From Rhinopomastus cyanomelas (Eukaryota; Chordata; Aves; Bucerotiformes; Rhinopomastidae): 64,000 bases of DNA. Location: contig VXBP01003659.1 in NCBI GenBank assembly GCA_013400115.1, positions 186,001 to 250,000 on the forward strand, read 5' to 3'. A program made the position numbers and the translations under genes. Below the pieces are notes generated by a model. The model saw only the letters and a list, made by a program, of their open reading frames with translations. It searched no databases and was not told the DNA's origin. Each line of letters starts with the position of its first letter. The stretch's first letter is position 1. This document shows positions 33,981 through 48,900 of the stretch, piece by piece.

Positions 33981-36900
33981 AGGTAGGATGTGCACTTAGT
34001 AAATAAGGGGTCATGCAAAATGAGTAAACTTGAGCATCAGTTATTGCAGGATGTAAGATTTTAACTAGTTCTTGTCAGCTGGTACTTACCAGTATATGCT
34101 TTATTAATCAAAAATCCCCTGAGATAAATTGGAGGCTCTACCCAAAAGACTTTTCTAGGCACTGAACTGTAAAGAGTGGATCTAGATTAATCTAGTGCTG
34201 TCAAATTCTTATTTTAAAGCTTAATTTTGCGTTTTTTTGAAAACAACACTTTCTTATTGTTGCATGGTGACTGTAAAACATGTTTTCTTCTCACTCCCCC
34301 CCCCCCCCCCCACTGCTTTTTTCAAAACAGTTACCACTGAAGTTAAAAAAGAGTCAACTGCCTGTAATAGGACACAAAAATATGGGAGGTAGAACCTGTT
34401 GTGTAGACAGAAGTGGGTGTTTGCTTTAGTTTTCATTTCTCGGGTTGAGTTCTGAATGTATCATGTTTGTTATAACAAGGAAGGAGCCTCCGATTGTTGC
34501 TAATTTATGATTTATTTCACTTATGTATTCAAATCTGTTGCAGGAATTAGATCAGTACTTCATAGTAGCAGACAAACAAATAATGAGAATGCAAAGATAT
34601 ACGAGACCGAGAGAACTTCAGCTCTGTGTTAACAAATGCATACAAGCAGCTCTGTTCTGTGATAGAGGCATAAAAGTTTTATAGTGCATAGAGTTAAGTC
34701 TTCACAGTTGCCCAGGGACTTTGTAACTCTACTATTTAGCTGTCTTTTCACCTGAAGCTGATCTGTGTTAACTGCTTAGTAAGCCAGGTTCTGTCTAGTA
34801 AAGCTCTTTGGCTCAGATTAGGTATTGGTCCTGCTGGATTTGGACTGCTTCTTATATAATAGAGCCGGCCTTTTGATACAACAGCTACTCTGTCAGATGT
34901 ACCTGTATTATGTTTCTGAGCAAGCTTCCTTCTGGTTGGAACTGTGAGAAGTCAGTTATTGTAGATCCTGGACCTGTCTGCCTCCACGTGTTCACACAGT
35001 ACTGGAATCATGCTTAAAATAAATCTAGAGGAAAGTGTAGTTTGAAGAACTTCTGGAGGAGCTAATTCCAATAAAAAATACTAACTGACATGATTGTTTC
35101 TCTGTTGCCTGGCAGGACAAGGCGATAACTGATTAAAACTATGAATTTTTGTGATAGTTTGGAGTAATACCTGAAGTTGTTCATGTCTTTCAGAAGTCAA
35201 CTTCCCAGTGCACATAGCCTTGAGGCAAAACAGCTTATAGATTTCCCTCAAATGTGTCTGGTGAAGAAGAATTTCATGTAGAGCATGCATTGCTTGAACC
35301 TTATTTCTAACATTTTCAGTAGAGAAGTAAATGGATTCGGTACCCCTCCCATTCATAACTGTTAAAGACTTACAATTTTATCTGAAAATGTGGTTAAATC
35401 CTCATATTAGCCAGACAATGAAATAGAGAAACTTCAGGTGGCATAATTTCTATTGATTGTCAAAGTTAAGACTGTAAGACAAGAAAGGAGACAAAAGACA
35501 GGTGTATCAGAAGTAGTAGTAAACACAACAAAAGCCAGAGAAGTGTTAAAAGTGTGCTCTTCACCTTGTAGAAGTGGGCTTACCTTGGTTTTAAAAGGGG
35601 TTAATGCATTTGTGCATGAAAGTAGTGGGAATAAATAAAAAGGAAGATGATTTTCTGAAGAAAGCTGTTAAGTATGGGAGAAATGAACTTGATTGCATTC
35701 TGGAGCTTCCATAGTTGTCTCAAGACTGGAAAATGAAACTTCTCACAAACTGATACATGTACTTTGGGCAGCAGTGTAATGATAGCTAGCTTTAGTCATG
35801 TTCTGTGGAAAGCCATGTAAAGCACTTGTCCTTTGTGTTCCCTGGTGAATGTTCACGGCTCTTGATGAACCGATGCTTTCAAGGTGAGGAATGCCTTACC
35901 TAAAGATGATACATAAACAGCTGGTAATGCTCATCTGGCTTTTCCTTGGCTATAATCTTCTCTCTGGAAGTGTGTTGGGCGCAAGTTTTGAGTCCAAGCA
36001 GCATCAGCAGTTTTAATGCTTTTTTGACTTAGTTTTTGTTGTGTGGGCAAGGATTTACCTGTGTGAAATCAGCTTGGGTAGGATATTTGTATGACCTCAT
36101 GCTTTTGAAATTTTGTGCCTTCTCATGTAGGATCAGTTATTCAACATGTTATTCAACTATACTTGAAGAAAATTATTATAATGTATGACCTGGATTGACT
36201 TACTTTATCATCATTGGTCATGTCAATACAGATTTGAAAGAAAGTGTTGTTTGACTGGTTTCTCTCTGAACAGAAGATAGGTTAGTTAAGACACATTTGT
36301 AAAAAAGTAATAGTAGAACTGTTGTAGTCTAGGAATTTTCTTTGGATTAAAAAGTGGCTGCTGAGCTTTGGGGGTTGCACATGGGCAAGGCAAGTATAAA
36401 GTAACAGGAACACTTGCCTATGGTATTTTATTAACAGTTTTATAGTTGGAGTTACCTGTGTTAGCGAGGCTCATAAATATGAAGCTATTATAATTTATTT
36501 ATGCTGTACACTTGTTTTAAAACATTCTTGTTTATCATAGTGTTCAGTCTTGATTTTATTTACATATTGAGTCATCAGAAATTAATGCCAAAAGCTGAGG
36601 GAAACATAAAACTCTAAAAGGAGGTGGAAAAAATGACAAATGTTCTTGGAAAACTTGGCATGCATAGAGTAAATACAGGGGTTTGTGCAACTTAAAATAT
36701 GCAGTGGGAGAGTTCTTCCCGGATAAAACCTGTCAGAGGAGCAGTGTGCTTTGATTTCTGAAAGTGTTAAAACATGTCACACCCCAGTCATCTTGTAAAG
36801 CAGGTACAAAATGACTCTTATTTGATTTGGTCTCCTGTGTGTTTTGCTTACCTAGAGTTCATGGAGGCAAGAAAATGGCACTGCACACAGTTCACCCCTT

Positions 36901-39900
36901 ATGCTACAGTTTACAAATTATACAAGAGGAATGAGCTTTAGCTCTGTCTGATGTTGCTTTGTGAACTCCCCGTGTATGTAAGCGGTTTGTGTGAAGTATA
37001 TCTGAATCCAGAGCTAAGAAGCTAGTAAAGTTAGCATGTTACGTAGCTCGTAGATTTTAATTTTCAGTTTCATGAAGAAGAAATGTATGGATTTCTTTGT
37101 GCATATTTTAAAAAATCGCCTTCTATAAAAGGTTAACTCTTTTGTAAGTGGGTACATTTAATGGACTGGTTTCTATTACATGATTATCCTTGGTTTCGAC
37201 AGATTAAATGGTCTGCCAGCTAACTTCTAGTCGCAAACTTTTCATTGCTCTCTGGCTGTGTAGATTTGAGTATCAGAATTTAGTATCTGCCATTTGAATT
37301 GCTGTCTTCTGGTGATGCTTTAATCTGATGCGGCATTTGGAGTGGTAGAGCTTTTTTTTTCAGCTGTTGAAACGAATGTAGTGTATAATATTGTCTTTTT
37401 TTATCAGGAGTGATTTAAAAGAGTCTTTGGAGGGATATAAAATGTGGCAAGGAATATATGTCCCACCGGTGCAGGGAATAACTTGGGTGAGCTTTTGGTC
37501 CCTATTAAAGATGATAGTTCTGCTGTATTTCATTGCGTTCCGCTTCAGTCTAATGTGTCATCTTTCTCCTGGATGGCATGCATGGCTGTGCAGTAAGTGG
37601 GGCCTGAACAATGGGGTGACTCATTTGTGTACGTGCAATGCACGTTTCAGAGTGGCTGAGGTGTACTTTCTCTTCATGGGAGAAAAGCAGCAGTTACTTC
37701 TTCATGGATGCGTTATTTGGTGCATAGCATTTGGGGATTGTGATCTAGGCACTGCTTTGGGTTACACTGGTCACAACTGAGCTTCACTGCCGAGTGTGGA
37801 CCACCAGCCTCAGTTACACAAAGGAGGGAAAAGTATATGTTCCTGGTAAACAGTTTTGTGATGTCTAAAGGTGTAGGAATGGCCTTTTGCCCCTGCAGAG
37901 TCAGAGCATTATCCTTTGCAGTATACTTCAGAAAAGAGTAACTCTTGGTGTATGTTTAGTTGGTTGTGTTAGGAGTTGGGTAGAACATACACTGGCTTCC
38001 TAATAGTTCTCTAATAACTGAGAGTTTCCTGGTGGTGGAAACAAATATGTTGAATGTGTTGTGACTTTTTATTTGAACTGTACAATGGAATGATGTAGAA
38101 AAATTTCAGAACTTGTAGCAAGTTGTCAGAAGATAAGTTTCGACAAAATTTAAGAAATAAGAAAGTGTATTTAAATAGCTTTTTCCCTTCACTTTCTTCT
38201 TTCACCGAAATCTGTTTTTGCCTTCGCTGTCATCATTTTAGGTACTTAGAATTCAGTGGTAGGAAAAAACCTGACTAATTTGTACAGACAAATGCCATAT
38301 AATGGTCAGTTTTTATTAGAGTGATAGTTTTGAGCCATGTTTGCACGTGTGGTATAATTAGTAGCAGATTATTGGTAGACTAAACAGAGTCTGCAAAGGA
38401 CAGTGATAAAAGAAAAATGTATTGTTTGTCTACATTGGAGAAACCGGTCTTATTTTTCTGTTAGCCGGCATAATATTTCTAAATCACATTCTTTGTTCAA
38501 TAATACTTAGTCATAGCAACTGCAGACAGAAAAATATCTGCAGACCATTCTAACAGCAAAGCCAGAATGAAGTGCTGCCATGTCACAAGTTTAGATGTGG
38601 CATCTGGATTTGTCTTTCCAGCAGTGGTATGGGTGCCATGTCCTCAGTGACTAACAGAAACTTTTCACAATGAAAGACGTCTGTTATCTTTTTGATAACA
38701 TTTGACCCTATTTGCAATGATTTCATGTTTATTCCCAGAACAGCCTGCTCAAATTCTTTGTTTTCTTCATAAGTTTATTTTTTTCCTTAGTGCTCATTTT
38801 GACGCCTTAATATTTGTGGAAAAATAAGGAGAGATGAAAATGGAAAGAAAACACGTTGACAAACAATTTGTACTCTATAGCAAGTATATATCAGTGTATG
38901 GAAAGCTTAGTATTCCTCTTTGATATGTTGTGATGCCTGTCACTAGTTAGAAGTCACCTATTTTTCATCTTAACAGAACGCCTATTATTTGCATCTTAAT
39001 TGGGGGGATTGCAGGAAGAGAAATGTGATCACCTGCACCATCTGACCTGATACTAGCGTGAAAATACCAGTCCCATTTCTTACAGCTTTGAGCTGGGTTT
39101 TCATGAGCAAAGCAGGCTGCATTTCAGTTTTCTATTGTCATTACTACTTGTGCAACAGACATTGGAGTAGCCACTTCACAAACATCTCTTGGGAATCTAA
39201 CCAGGATAAAGCTGATAAACCAACACACCAGTGAGTTACATCTTCTTAGTCAGATTTGTACCAACACATGTAGTTACTTAAAGCTTATAGTGGTATAGAA
39301 TTGGGACAGAACAAGTTGCTAGTGCCAGGAAGAAGGTAGGGCTGCTGCTTTTGATGGCAAATTGGTTAAAATCAGATTGATTTCACAAGCTGTTGATGGG
39401 GCTATGATGTTTGAATTAGGGGTTTGGATGAAAGTAAATCCAGCTATTTTTAGCTTTTCATAAAATCACTTTTTCTGTGAATTCTGTAACAGGACAGTTG
39501 CACTATAGACATGATAGCACTACTACTTCTGATTTATGATTGTGAAAGAGCAGAGATTTAAGTAGAAAATTCCTTCCTTGTGGATCTTCCCTTGAAATGT
39601 AAAAACTACTACTGAAGGACTAAATCTGTCCCATCTAGTTAGAATGATTCTAATCAGAACACTAAGAACACATCCTGTTGGTAGCTTTAGCAAGTTGTCA
39701 CTTATTCTGATTTCCTACTAGTTATCTACAGCTGCCTCAGAGTAACACTTTTTCATGATAAAAATGGAACAGAAAGTCTGAAATGCTGTAGTAAGTTATC
39801 GTTTCTGTATATTTTTTTAAGTGTTTGAAGCGCTGACTAGATTCTTGCCTGCAGTCTCATTACACTTGAAAATGACAAGGTTTTCACATGAGGCTGGGTG

Positions 39901-42900
39901 GCATAGCTTAAGTGGAGATGCTGTTCTCTGCTCCTTAACTTTCTGGTTTAATAGTCTAGCTTGATTTTCAGATGTTGTGAGAAAAATGTCTCTTTTCCAT
40001 TATATTTTGAGAACTGAAAGGCATTTCATAGGAATTGAGACTGATCTTTCAGCTTTAAGAGACTTTTCAGATTCCCTTGATTGAGTGCTCCAGAATATGT
40101 GTATAGGTGCAAAGAAAAAAAGTTAAGTTTCTTCTAGATCCTTCCTTGGTGAAAAAATGAGTGTGAAAGTGAGTAAGTTAATTGTTAGGGTATATAAACA
40201 ATGTATGGCTGAAGACAGGCAGCAGAAGACAGAATTGAAGTGGGCAAGAGAGCACTGAGAATATCTTGAAAGGTGGTCATCCTGTGTCTGGTTAACTTCA
40301 TACCACACTGAAAGCCAGCAATGAGTTATTTAAACACCTGTGGCCTTAGGGTTTATGGCCTTATTTGATAACATTTCATTCTAATACAGTTAAGTAGCAT
40401 AATCTTAAAATATAGTTGTGTAGGTATACTCCTGATACATAAGGTTCTGATGAACTTTAAATCTGTATGCTTTGTAAAATACCCATGAAACTGCCCAATG
40501 TTCACTGGACTTGTTCTGAATAAGTCTTCTGTGATCCTCTGTGCATGAGTGGTGTACAGCTATTAAGTAGTTAAGTTTTGACAGTAGTGGTTATAGAGCA
40601 TAAGGCAGGTTAGGTTTTTCATCTTCACTAGAGTATATGAGGGTGTATTTATGCAGTGTTTCATTAAAAATGCATCTTGTTAAAAATGAGGCATTCATTA
40701 AGTTCTGATCCCTCACATGTGAACCTAACAGTTTAGAAATGCTGTGTTTGGGGTTTAAAGTGTGTTGTCCTGTTGTTTCAAATACCCAGTCCCCAAAGTT
40801 GATTCAGACGTTGAGTAGTGAAGCAATGTGCTTACAAGTGTGTATCTCTCAGAGGGCAGTGTTTTTAATGTCTGGCTTGGAATTCTCTTATGCTTTCATT
40901 CTTCTCCCATGATGCCAGGTTCCTGGCTTTTTCTTTTAAATTGTTCCCAGGTGTTGTTAGAAATGAAGTGCTTCACGGTGCTGTTAGATTTCTTTAAATC
41001 ATGAGCTCTGTCTCCTGGCTTGTCATACCCCTTGGGAAATTCATGCCTGTAGGCTGAGAATGGCTGTGGCAAATACGCTGTGCAGCTGAAGTTCCCTTTT
41101 TCTTTCAACTGAGTGAGGAGGATGGGGAGAGAGGGATGTGGGGTGGGCAAAAGCTGCCTATTCTTGAGAGAGGCTTGTAATAGCAAATTTGAAGTACAAA
41201 TGAGAGGATTTATCAGAAAATGTACTTCTTAGTGTCTTTCAGTGTATGCTTTGTTTCCTAGTGGGAATTGAAGAAATTGTTTTAGATGATGCTGTTGTCT
41301 TTTTAACAAAGTGCACTTTTGTCACTTGTTTACTATTTTAGTAGTATTGGTTTAGCATTCTTGCAGTATTTTAGTTCAGCTACATGTGCTTCTAATAAGC
41401 TTTTTGTAATAACACTCTGTTATCTTAGGTACAGCCGTAACTTCTAAACATTTTTCCTAGCTCTGAATTACTGTGAAGCAAACCAGTTGATGTTTCTCTT
41501 TCATAAACTGTAGTCAAAAAGTACTTCGATGCTTAAAAGACAAAACCACTTTGGTAACTCTCATGCCAAAGTTCTAACTCTTCAGGGTTGGGTTTTTTTT
41601 TGCCATAGTGGTAATAAAATCTGGGGAATGTTTGAAATATTTAAAGCCCTGTCTGGAATGTGAGGAAGATTGTTGGCAAAGACTTATAAATAGTATATTC
41701 TTGATTAGCTTGAAAGGATAGTATGACTGTAATGACTTCCTGAAATTACATAGCTACTTAATATAACTTGTGATAGCATGAACTTTTATAGTAGGCTGTT
41801 ACGGGGTGGGGGAAAAACCTGAAATTCTGCTGTGTAAATCCAGTTTGTGTAGTGAAGGGTTCTGAGTTCGCTGTGCTGGTTAGAGGAAGGAGCTAGGAGA
41901 TTAATTCACTAAGACGGGGAGTTTTTCTTTCTCTGCGTATAAGTGATTTGATAAACTGTAGAAAAAAGAGAGTGTATACGATAACTGTATTCACTTGCAG
42001 AGGTGAACTGAAATACCTAAGTTCTATCTTCCATTTACATCTAGTGTTTTATGTATAAATCCTAAAAGTTTATCAGAAATATGTGTCCAAAGTCTTAGTT
42101 GATATATTTTTCATCTTTTTCTGAAAACAATCCTCTGTGTCAGTGAAGTAGTTCCGTTGGCTGAAGCCATGTATGAACTTGCTGTTTTCATACCATGGAT
42201 GGAAATGCTGTCATTGGTCCAAGGGTGTGATGACTGGCTTCCAACACTGAATGGATAGTGTTGACTACAGCAAATTTAAGGTGCACTCACTGTAAGAAGT
42301 TAGTTTGGTAATTCCCTTTTTTTATTTTGTATAGTAATGTTTTGGCAAATACTCTTTTCGTGAAGAAAGGTTCTAGGGATCTCTGATCTGGATAAGTGGG
42401 TTAGCTTTTGTGGAAGGTTAATATAGACTCATGTTCTTGGCATTGGTAGGAATGAAAATGTGGCATTGAAAACATGTGCTGTTGAGGACTAGCTGTCAGA
42501 AGATGACCTATGAATAGTGTAGTAGGTGCTTGTGCATCTTATTTTGTCTTTTATACTGTCCTTCTCTGGTACTAAAGTGGACATTCAGTTAGTCTCTACC
42601 ATATTGCCATTATAAGAACTTCACTTTGCAGTCTGATGAGATAAAAATCATAGTGGTGGTTTCTCTTGGTTTGTCATTTTAACTTAGATTTGGGCGTGTT
42701 TGTGATCCTTAGCTGTGTTATCCAGTCTCAAACTTAGGTTGATCTGTACACTGATTTCTTTAGAAGGCTGCAGTCTGCACTGGTGGGGAAAAGACATTAA
42801 GTGAAAATTGCTCGTGAATCTTCTGGTTTTCATTGAATATGATTTGCTGTGTTTTTCAGAGACTTAAGTTTAGGTTCCTTATCTCTGAAACACTTTGTAG

Positions 42901-45900
42901 TAATTTAGGTAAATTTTATCAAGATTTCTTTATCGTTTTTAACATTTGACTAGCAGAGCTGGCATGCATGAGATGCTTGAGAATAAGACTAGCAAATTCT
43001 TAAGATGCTGAGTAAATGGATTATTTTGAAAATTGTGTATGAGATAGCAGAGAGGTGAGCTCTACCCTTGGAGCAAGATGCCAGTCGTTTTTGGCTTAGC
43101 ACACTGTAAAAGAAGATTTACATAAAACCAAAGCCAAACAGCCCAAACCACAAATTGAATAAAGTCCTGTCTCTGTTGAGTAACAGTAAAAAATACCTGT
43201 AATCCAGGAGATGCTTGTGTCTCACAGTAGTGCCGGTCTAAGAGTGCACATTGGCTTACTTGAAATTCTTATATTGCTTAGGAGAATATTAAATTGTTTT
43301 ACTAGACAGCTGTCATAACCCTTTTCAATTAAATGAGAATTACCAAGCAGTTGCTGGTTTTGATTTTGTAATTTAACCACTCTCTGTCCAAGTACATCTT
43401 GCATCTTTTGCTGCTTAGCTGATACCAAAGTTACATATTGATTGAAATCAAAAGGTGTCTAGGCTGCTTAAGATGCAATAAGAAAAAATAACCACATATA
43501 TATGATTGCTCATACAGTTAGACACATCATGGTCTTTTACCAAAGCCTTGGCAGTATGTATGTGAGTGAGTTAGCAGAGGTTTGCTAGACGCTGATTATT
43601 TCATAGTGAACTGCAAGAACCTTACACACATGAACCTGTACACCTGTGAGTCAGGCTTGTGGACAGCAATTTATGAGAATAAGTGTAAAATTTATTATAC
43701 ATACCAGGATACGGAATTAACAATTTACTTGTTCTTCCAAAGCAAAACTGTTAAAACTTTTTCAAGTGTAACGGCAAAATCTTGTGATTCACTCTGAATG
43801 TATTTATTGAAATGCAGAATAATCTGTTGCAAAACTGGGAGACACTTTTGAAACACACAGTAACTGTACCACCATTCTGTTGAGTGTACTCTGCCTCTGA
43901 GGTTTTTCTGCTCTTGATCAAGAAATTAACAGCTTTTTGAAAGCTTGATTTAGTAGGAACTGGAAGTTTATGTAATCTTGTGTTCTGCTAGTCAGCAGTT
44001 GCTGATGCAGGTAACGTTTTGAAGCTGAAGACAGCTCAAATTTGAGGTATTTCTGAAGAGTAACGTTTCTGCAGGTTTTGGGAAGAGAGATACTTGGTTA
44101 TTGAGGATGCATCTGTAGCTGTTTATGCAGCTATGGCATTACCACTGCAGATTAATGCCTGACATATTAAGGAAGAAATTGCTGCTGAATTACATAAATA
44201 TGCCGGACTAAGAACTAATTAAGTACTCTGCTGCTGCTTCTGCCTCTTCAGATGAACTGTCCAGGCTACAGACAAGGGCCTTAAAGCCAGGCTCATGTGG
44301 ATAGCTGTGAGCAGAAACAACAGCAGTTATCTCTGAGCAGTAGTGCTAGCAGTCTTGACCATCAGTGTTCTATCTGTGCAAGCTATAGCTGTGCCAGGGC
44401 TACTGCATTATATTTACAATAGAAAGCAATGTAGTTTAAGTCATAGAATGGCTTCTCTAAACCTGTTTCTCAGTTTTGTCCAGCTAAATTTTTTCCTTAG
44501 CTCTATCTGTTTAGAGATTTGTATTTACATTGAGAAGAAGTGGTGGCCCTTCTTACGGGCCTGCCTAACCTTGGTACTAGGCATTGTGAAATTGTAAAGG
44601 AACTCTGTTGTCAGTTTGCTAGGCACAGTTTTGTTGATTGCTACGTACCCTTGAGAGAGTATTCAATAAACTGCGTAAAGATGCTTCAGAGCTGATGTTG
44701 AAAACTAATGGCTCCATGTGTGTACACATATGCTGCTGCTTTGAAGAGCTTCGTGACTTCAGTTGTGAATGAAACATAGAACATTCTGTTCTATGTATGG
44801 GCACACATACAGTGCAATGTGGTAAAACAGAAAGGTTTGGTTTTATGCACCTTGCATCTGTGCTGCCTAGAAAGATATCCTCAGGTTAGTGTAGTGCGAA
44901 GTGCTGATGTGCCCTGTAAAAAATGTTCACTAACTGTTCTTGAGATTCTATTGCAGTGCCAACAACAGAATTCAAAGCATTTAGTTTTATAAAGAAGGGT
45001 AGTAACTGCTCCATTTCCTCATTTCCAGTTTAGCAGTGACCTGTGTTAAGTATTAAATGGGTTGGGAAAATGCTCTGAAATAGGGAAAACTAAAAAAAGA
45101 TTCAGTATTTTAAAAAATGTCAGGTTTTTTTCCTTTTTTGGATGAAAGGTCATTAAATATTAGGGGGGGAACAGTTAAGAGATGAAGTCTGGAGGGATGA
45201 AAGAGGCAAAAGAAAAAAGTGAAAAGAAATAAAGGTATGAAAATGAGCAAAAGCCTCTTCAGCTGTATCGAGTGCCCAACTTGCACATACTTTGAGAGGA
45301 AGAGTTTATCTTCTATGTTTTCACTGTAGACTTTGTAGCCGACTTCTAAGTAATTTTCAAAAAGACCATTTAATTTAGATCTGTCATGTTTTAAGACTTA
45401 GAATGGAATTGTAATTCTTTGCCCTAAATTATGTTTTGCAGGACAAGTGCATTTTCCCAAAATGAATTTGATGTTTAACTATGAAGACAAGTCTGTTTTT
45501 TTAATAACTAGGAGTATTAGAATAGAGCTAAACTCCAAATTTCTTTTTGTATAGATTTCCCTGGTAGTTTCAGCTAGATATGGTAATTTAATGTATGCTT
45601 ATATTAAAATATTATAACAATAAGCGTTACTGAAATAAGACTAGATATACTTCATAATATTTTAATTTGAAATGCTGGACAGAAGTATTGTTCAGTTCTT
45701 ACTGTATCTGGATGTGGCTTCATTTCAGTGGTGGGTGAAACAACTGTGCTAAAGCTGCTCTCATTTGAAAGATTTCCACATAAATATACTGCTTTACTTA
45801 GATTCCAAGTTGTCGCACTTTTCTGAAAAGAAGTAGTCTGCCAAATCTGAATAGGTTTGGTTATGCTTGCTTAAGTTCTAAAGGTTTTCCCTGTCAAACT

Positions 45901-48900
45901 GACTTTTTTTTTAATATCATCTTTAAAAATCACAAAATATAGGAAAAAAAAATCTCTTACTGTCTCTTTCTTTTTAGAGAGGATCTGACGAACTTCTTTC
46001 AGGCAGTGTACTCAATAGCCCGAACTCTAACATGAGCAGCATGGTAGTTACTGGTAAGTGATGCCCTTTCAAAGGAGAAATCTATCATGTATACTTGGAC
46101 TCATTTCCTGTTTACAAGGGGAGAACACTGAAACTAGAATCTGTTGTGCTATAGAAGGATAACCTGTTGGCATGTATTGCTAGACTGTAGTCACCATGTA
46201 TATACTCACAGACCTTGGATATCTGAGAAGAATAATCCCCAAAAAATCATGAGGCAACTTTCATATGGTCTGTACATTAAATCGTTGGTGGGTGATGGGA
46301 TGACAAATCACACTTGTCTTGTGCAGCTGCCTTCAAAGTAAGAAATCACAACTAAAAAGCAATGGTAAACAGCTTAACAACTCCTTATGATGTGACACCA
46401 GCTTTTTCACACATAGACATCTGAGTCTGGGCATTATAGGGAAGAATACTGTGCCAGTTCCATAATACAGTATGAGTTCAGGAAACCAGAGCTCTTCTCT
46501 GTTCTGTATGAGACTGCTAAAGTAGGAATCCACTACTTGAGTCTGATACTGCAGCAGTAGAATCTCAAAATGCCAGTACAAAGTAAACTTGATTGTTCTT
46601 AGTCGGGTTTCTGGTGATGCTAGATGGAAAGGCACATACAAAAACTTCTGTTGCATGTAATGCCTCTGTATGTTGATTATGCATTGAGTTCCCTTGGAGG
46701 GCTCACTCCAGAGGTCATGCTTTTTTCTTTTTCTTTTCCTTTTTCTCCCTTCCCTTTGTGTGTGTGTTTGATGGGTTTGGGTTTTATTTTTTTGCCCTAG
46801 ACATGTGAAAGAATGGGTCCATGGCATCAGTGTTGCTGGGCTTTCCAAATGGTTGCCTGGTTCACTGCTTTAACATGCCTGATGAACTTGTCCGTGTTCA
46901 TGGGCTGAGCAGCATAATTGCAGACATTAGGAACAGATTTGCCTTTTAATCTAGTAGTAAAATATTGGGATTTGGGGTACAATTTTGTTGCATTTAGGAG
47001 GTGGTGACAGCTGTTGCCAGAGTGAGTAGTTTTGTGGTTTCTCATCCTACAGCTTTAACACAAGCAGGAAATGCCCCTTCTCACAAAATTGTGTTTCTGC
47101 TGCACTGTGTTGGAGTGCTTGCACACTTGAAAAATGAACTAATTCAGCATTAAACTACTACCAAGAAGTTGTTTGCCCTTGGAGCAACCTACTGATCAGT
47201 GATGTGGTGGCACAATTTCTAGTTTCATTGCAATGGGTGGAGAAGTGGCAGCGGAGGACAAGAGAACCTCTTCCACTGGCAATTCTGTAATCAGAGGTGA
47301 AGAGATGGTGGTACTTTGTCAGAGATAAAAAACCGCAGTGTTTTAGCATGCTAGCACACTTGTTGAACAGCCCTGCTCTTCTTTCTAGTTCTGAAAGAGG
47401 TCCCTCTTAACTGTTTTCATTTTCTTGATAGTCTCTGCAGTCCTAGATATTAATGCTTCAGCAATTCCTTTTCTTAGTTGAGAAACTCCATTGACAAGGA
47501 GTATGGGGCTCTTTTCCAGGACAAAGTCCTGAATGTTACCAAATTTTCCAGAACAATTAACTTTTAGATAGATGTTTAGTTTAGTAAAACAACATGTAAT
47601 TTAATTCATTGAGTGGAAAAAAAAAAGTTAAAAGCAAAAGGAAACCATTAAAATAAGAATTATAATAATAGACTTTTCAGAGGACAAGGAAGCTTGTCAG
47701 AGAAGCCTCAAACTTTAAATAGAAATCCTTTTTTCTTCAGAGATCTGAAAACAAAAAAGTGTGCTTTGATTCCATTATGTGGCTTTGGGAGTTTGATATA
47801 TTTAGAAGTTACAGATTATCTCCTCCTTCCCTTGTTTTTGTTCCTCTCTTTTTAAAGCTGGTTTAGGCTTTAGTTACTGTGGTGGTATTTGATTTTTTTT
47901 TTTTTGTGTGTTTTGTTACCAAAAACCAAACATTTGTGTGAGTTTTCAAATTAACGGGTAAAGATTTTGTGTTAGACTTCTTAATAGTCTCTGGGCGTCC
48001 GGAACCATAAATGCCCTCTCAGAAATTATCTTATTAACAAGCAAGAGTATTCTGAGTAGTGGCTGTAGTATCAGTTGCCAGTTATAAAGGTTTTCATATT
48101 AAATGTGCAAAATATAAAGGAGGTTGATAGAAAAGCATTCTCCAATTGACAAAAAGCCCCCATCTGCATGCAATACTATCATTCAGGCCATTCTCTGTAG
48201 AGGTCACTGGAAAGGCTAGCTTTTTGGGGGTTTTTTGTTCAGTTTGAAGCAGTTTCTTGGGATTGTGGTCAAATTTACTCTTCTGTCTGCCTGCCTTTCT
48301 TCAATAGCATAAAAAAAGCCTATAGAATAGTTTAAATCCATATTTCATTATTTCTGAGTGTATCCTTCCATATCAGTCATGTTTATCCTGAGCCTCGAAG
48401 GCTTTTGCTGGACATGGACAGCTTTCCAATTCACATTGTAGACTCGGCAGTGATTAGATCTGAAATGGAAACTCATATGTTTTCTGTACCCATCCCCTGA
48501 AGCTGGATGACTTGAGGTATTCTTTGTGTCCGAATTAATGTCCTTCTTTTGCTTGAGTGATGTTGGTGCTTTTCTCTTTAGCAGTATTTAAAACTTCTGT
48601 GGAGAGAGGGATTTTTTGCAGTAGGCAAGGCATAGAATGGCTTAGGTTGGAAGGGACCTTAGAGATAACTACTTGCTGTGTTGCTCTCTCCGACTACTTG
48701 AAAGGGGATTGATCTGAGTGATAGGGTGCAGAATACTCTAGTACTTTGATGCTTTTATGAATACCCCATCTCTAAATTTTCCTTAGAGAAAGGCCTGAAA
48801 GCTGCATGAGTCATTCTTCTTTTTGGTGTGTGGAAGAAACTAGCAAAATTGTTGGACGAATGTTTGCTTTGCATTGGTAATACCACTGGTAAATTGATAA

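Larger units (their letters stand above)
33983..45977 (+). other. PTBP2 intron 2 (12 kb, no CR1 seen)
   Basis: An 11,995-bp intron of AT-rich unique sequence. Apart from a poly-C run at 34296-34311 and short T runs, I found no CR1 fragment in it. It contains one well-formed cryptic exon candidate at 37408-37496. No RNA gene is recognised. Confidence 0.85.

Noticed and set aside
37391..37780. 129-codon plus-strand frame in intron 2 as a protein gene
   Set aside because: It has no ATG at its 5' end, no known domain, and lies inside an intron. Only the splice-site-bounded part is noted as a possible exon.
46333..46848. 171-codon antisense frame in PTBP2 intron 3
   Set aside because: Basic low-complexity part comes from the TTTTC tract, the rest matches no family, and there is no promoter or splice support.
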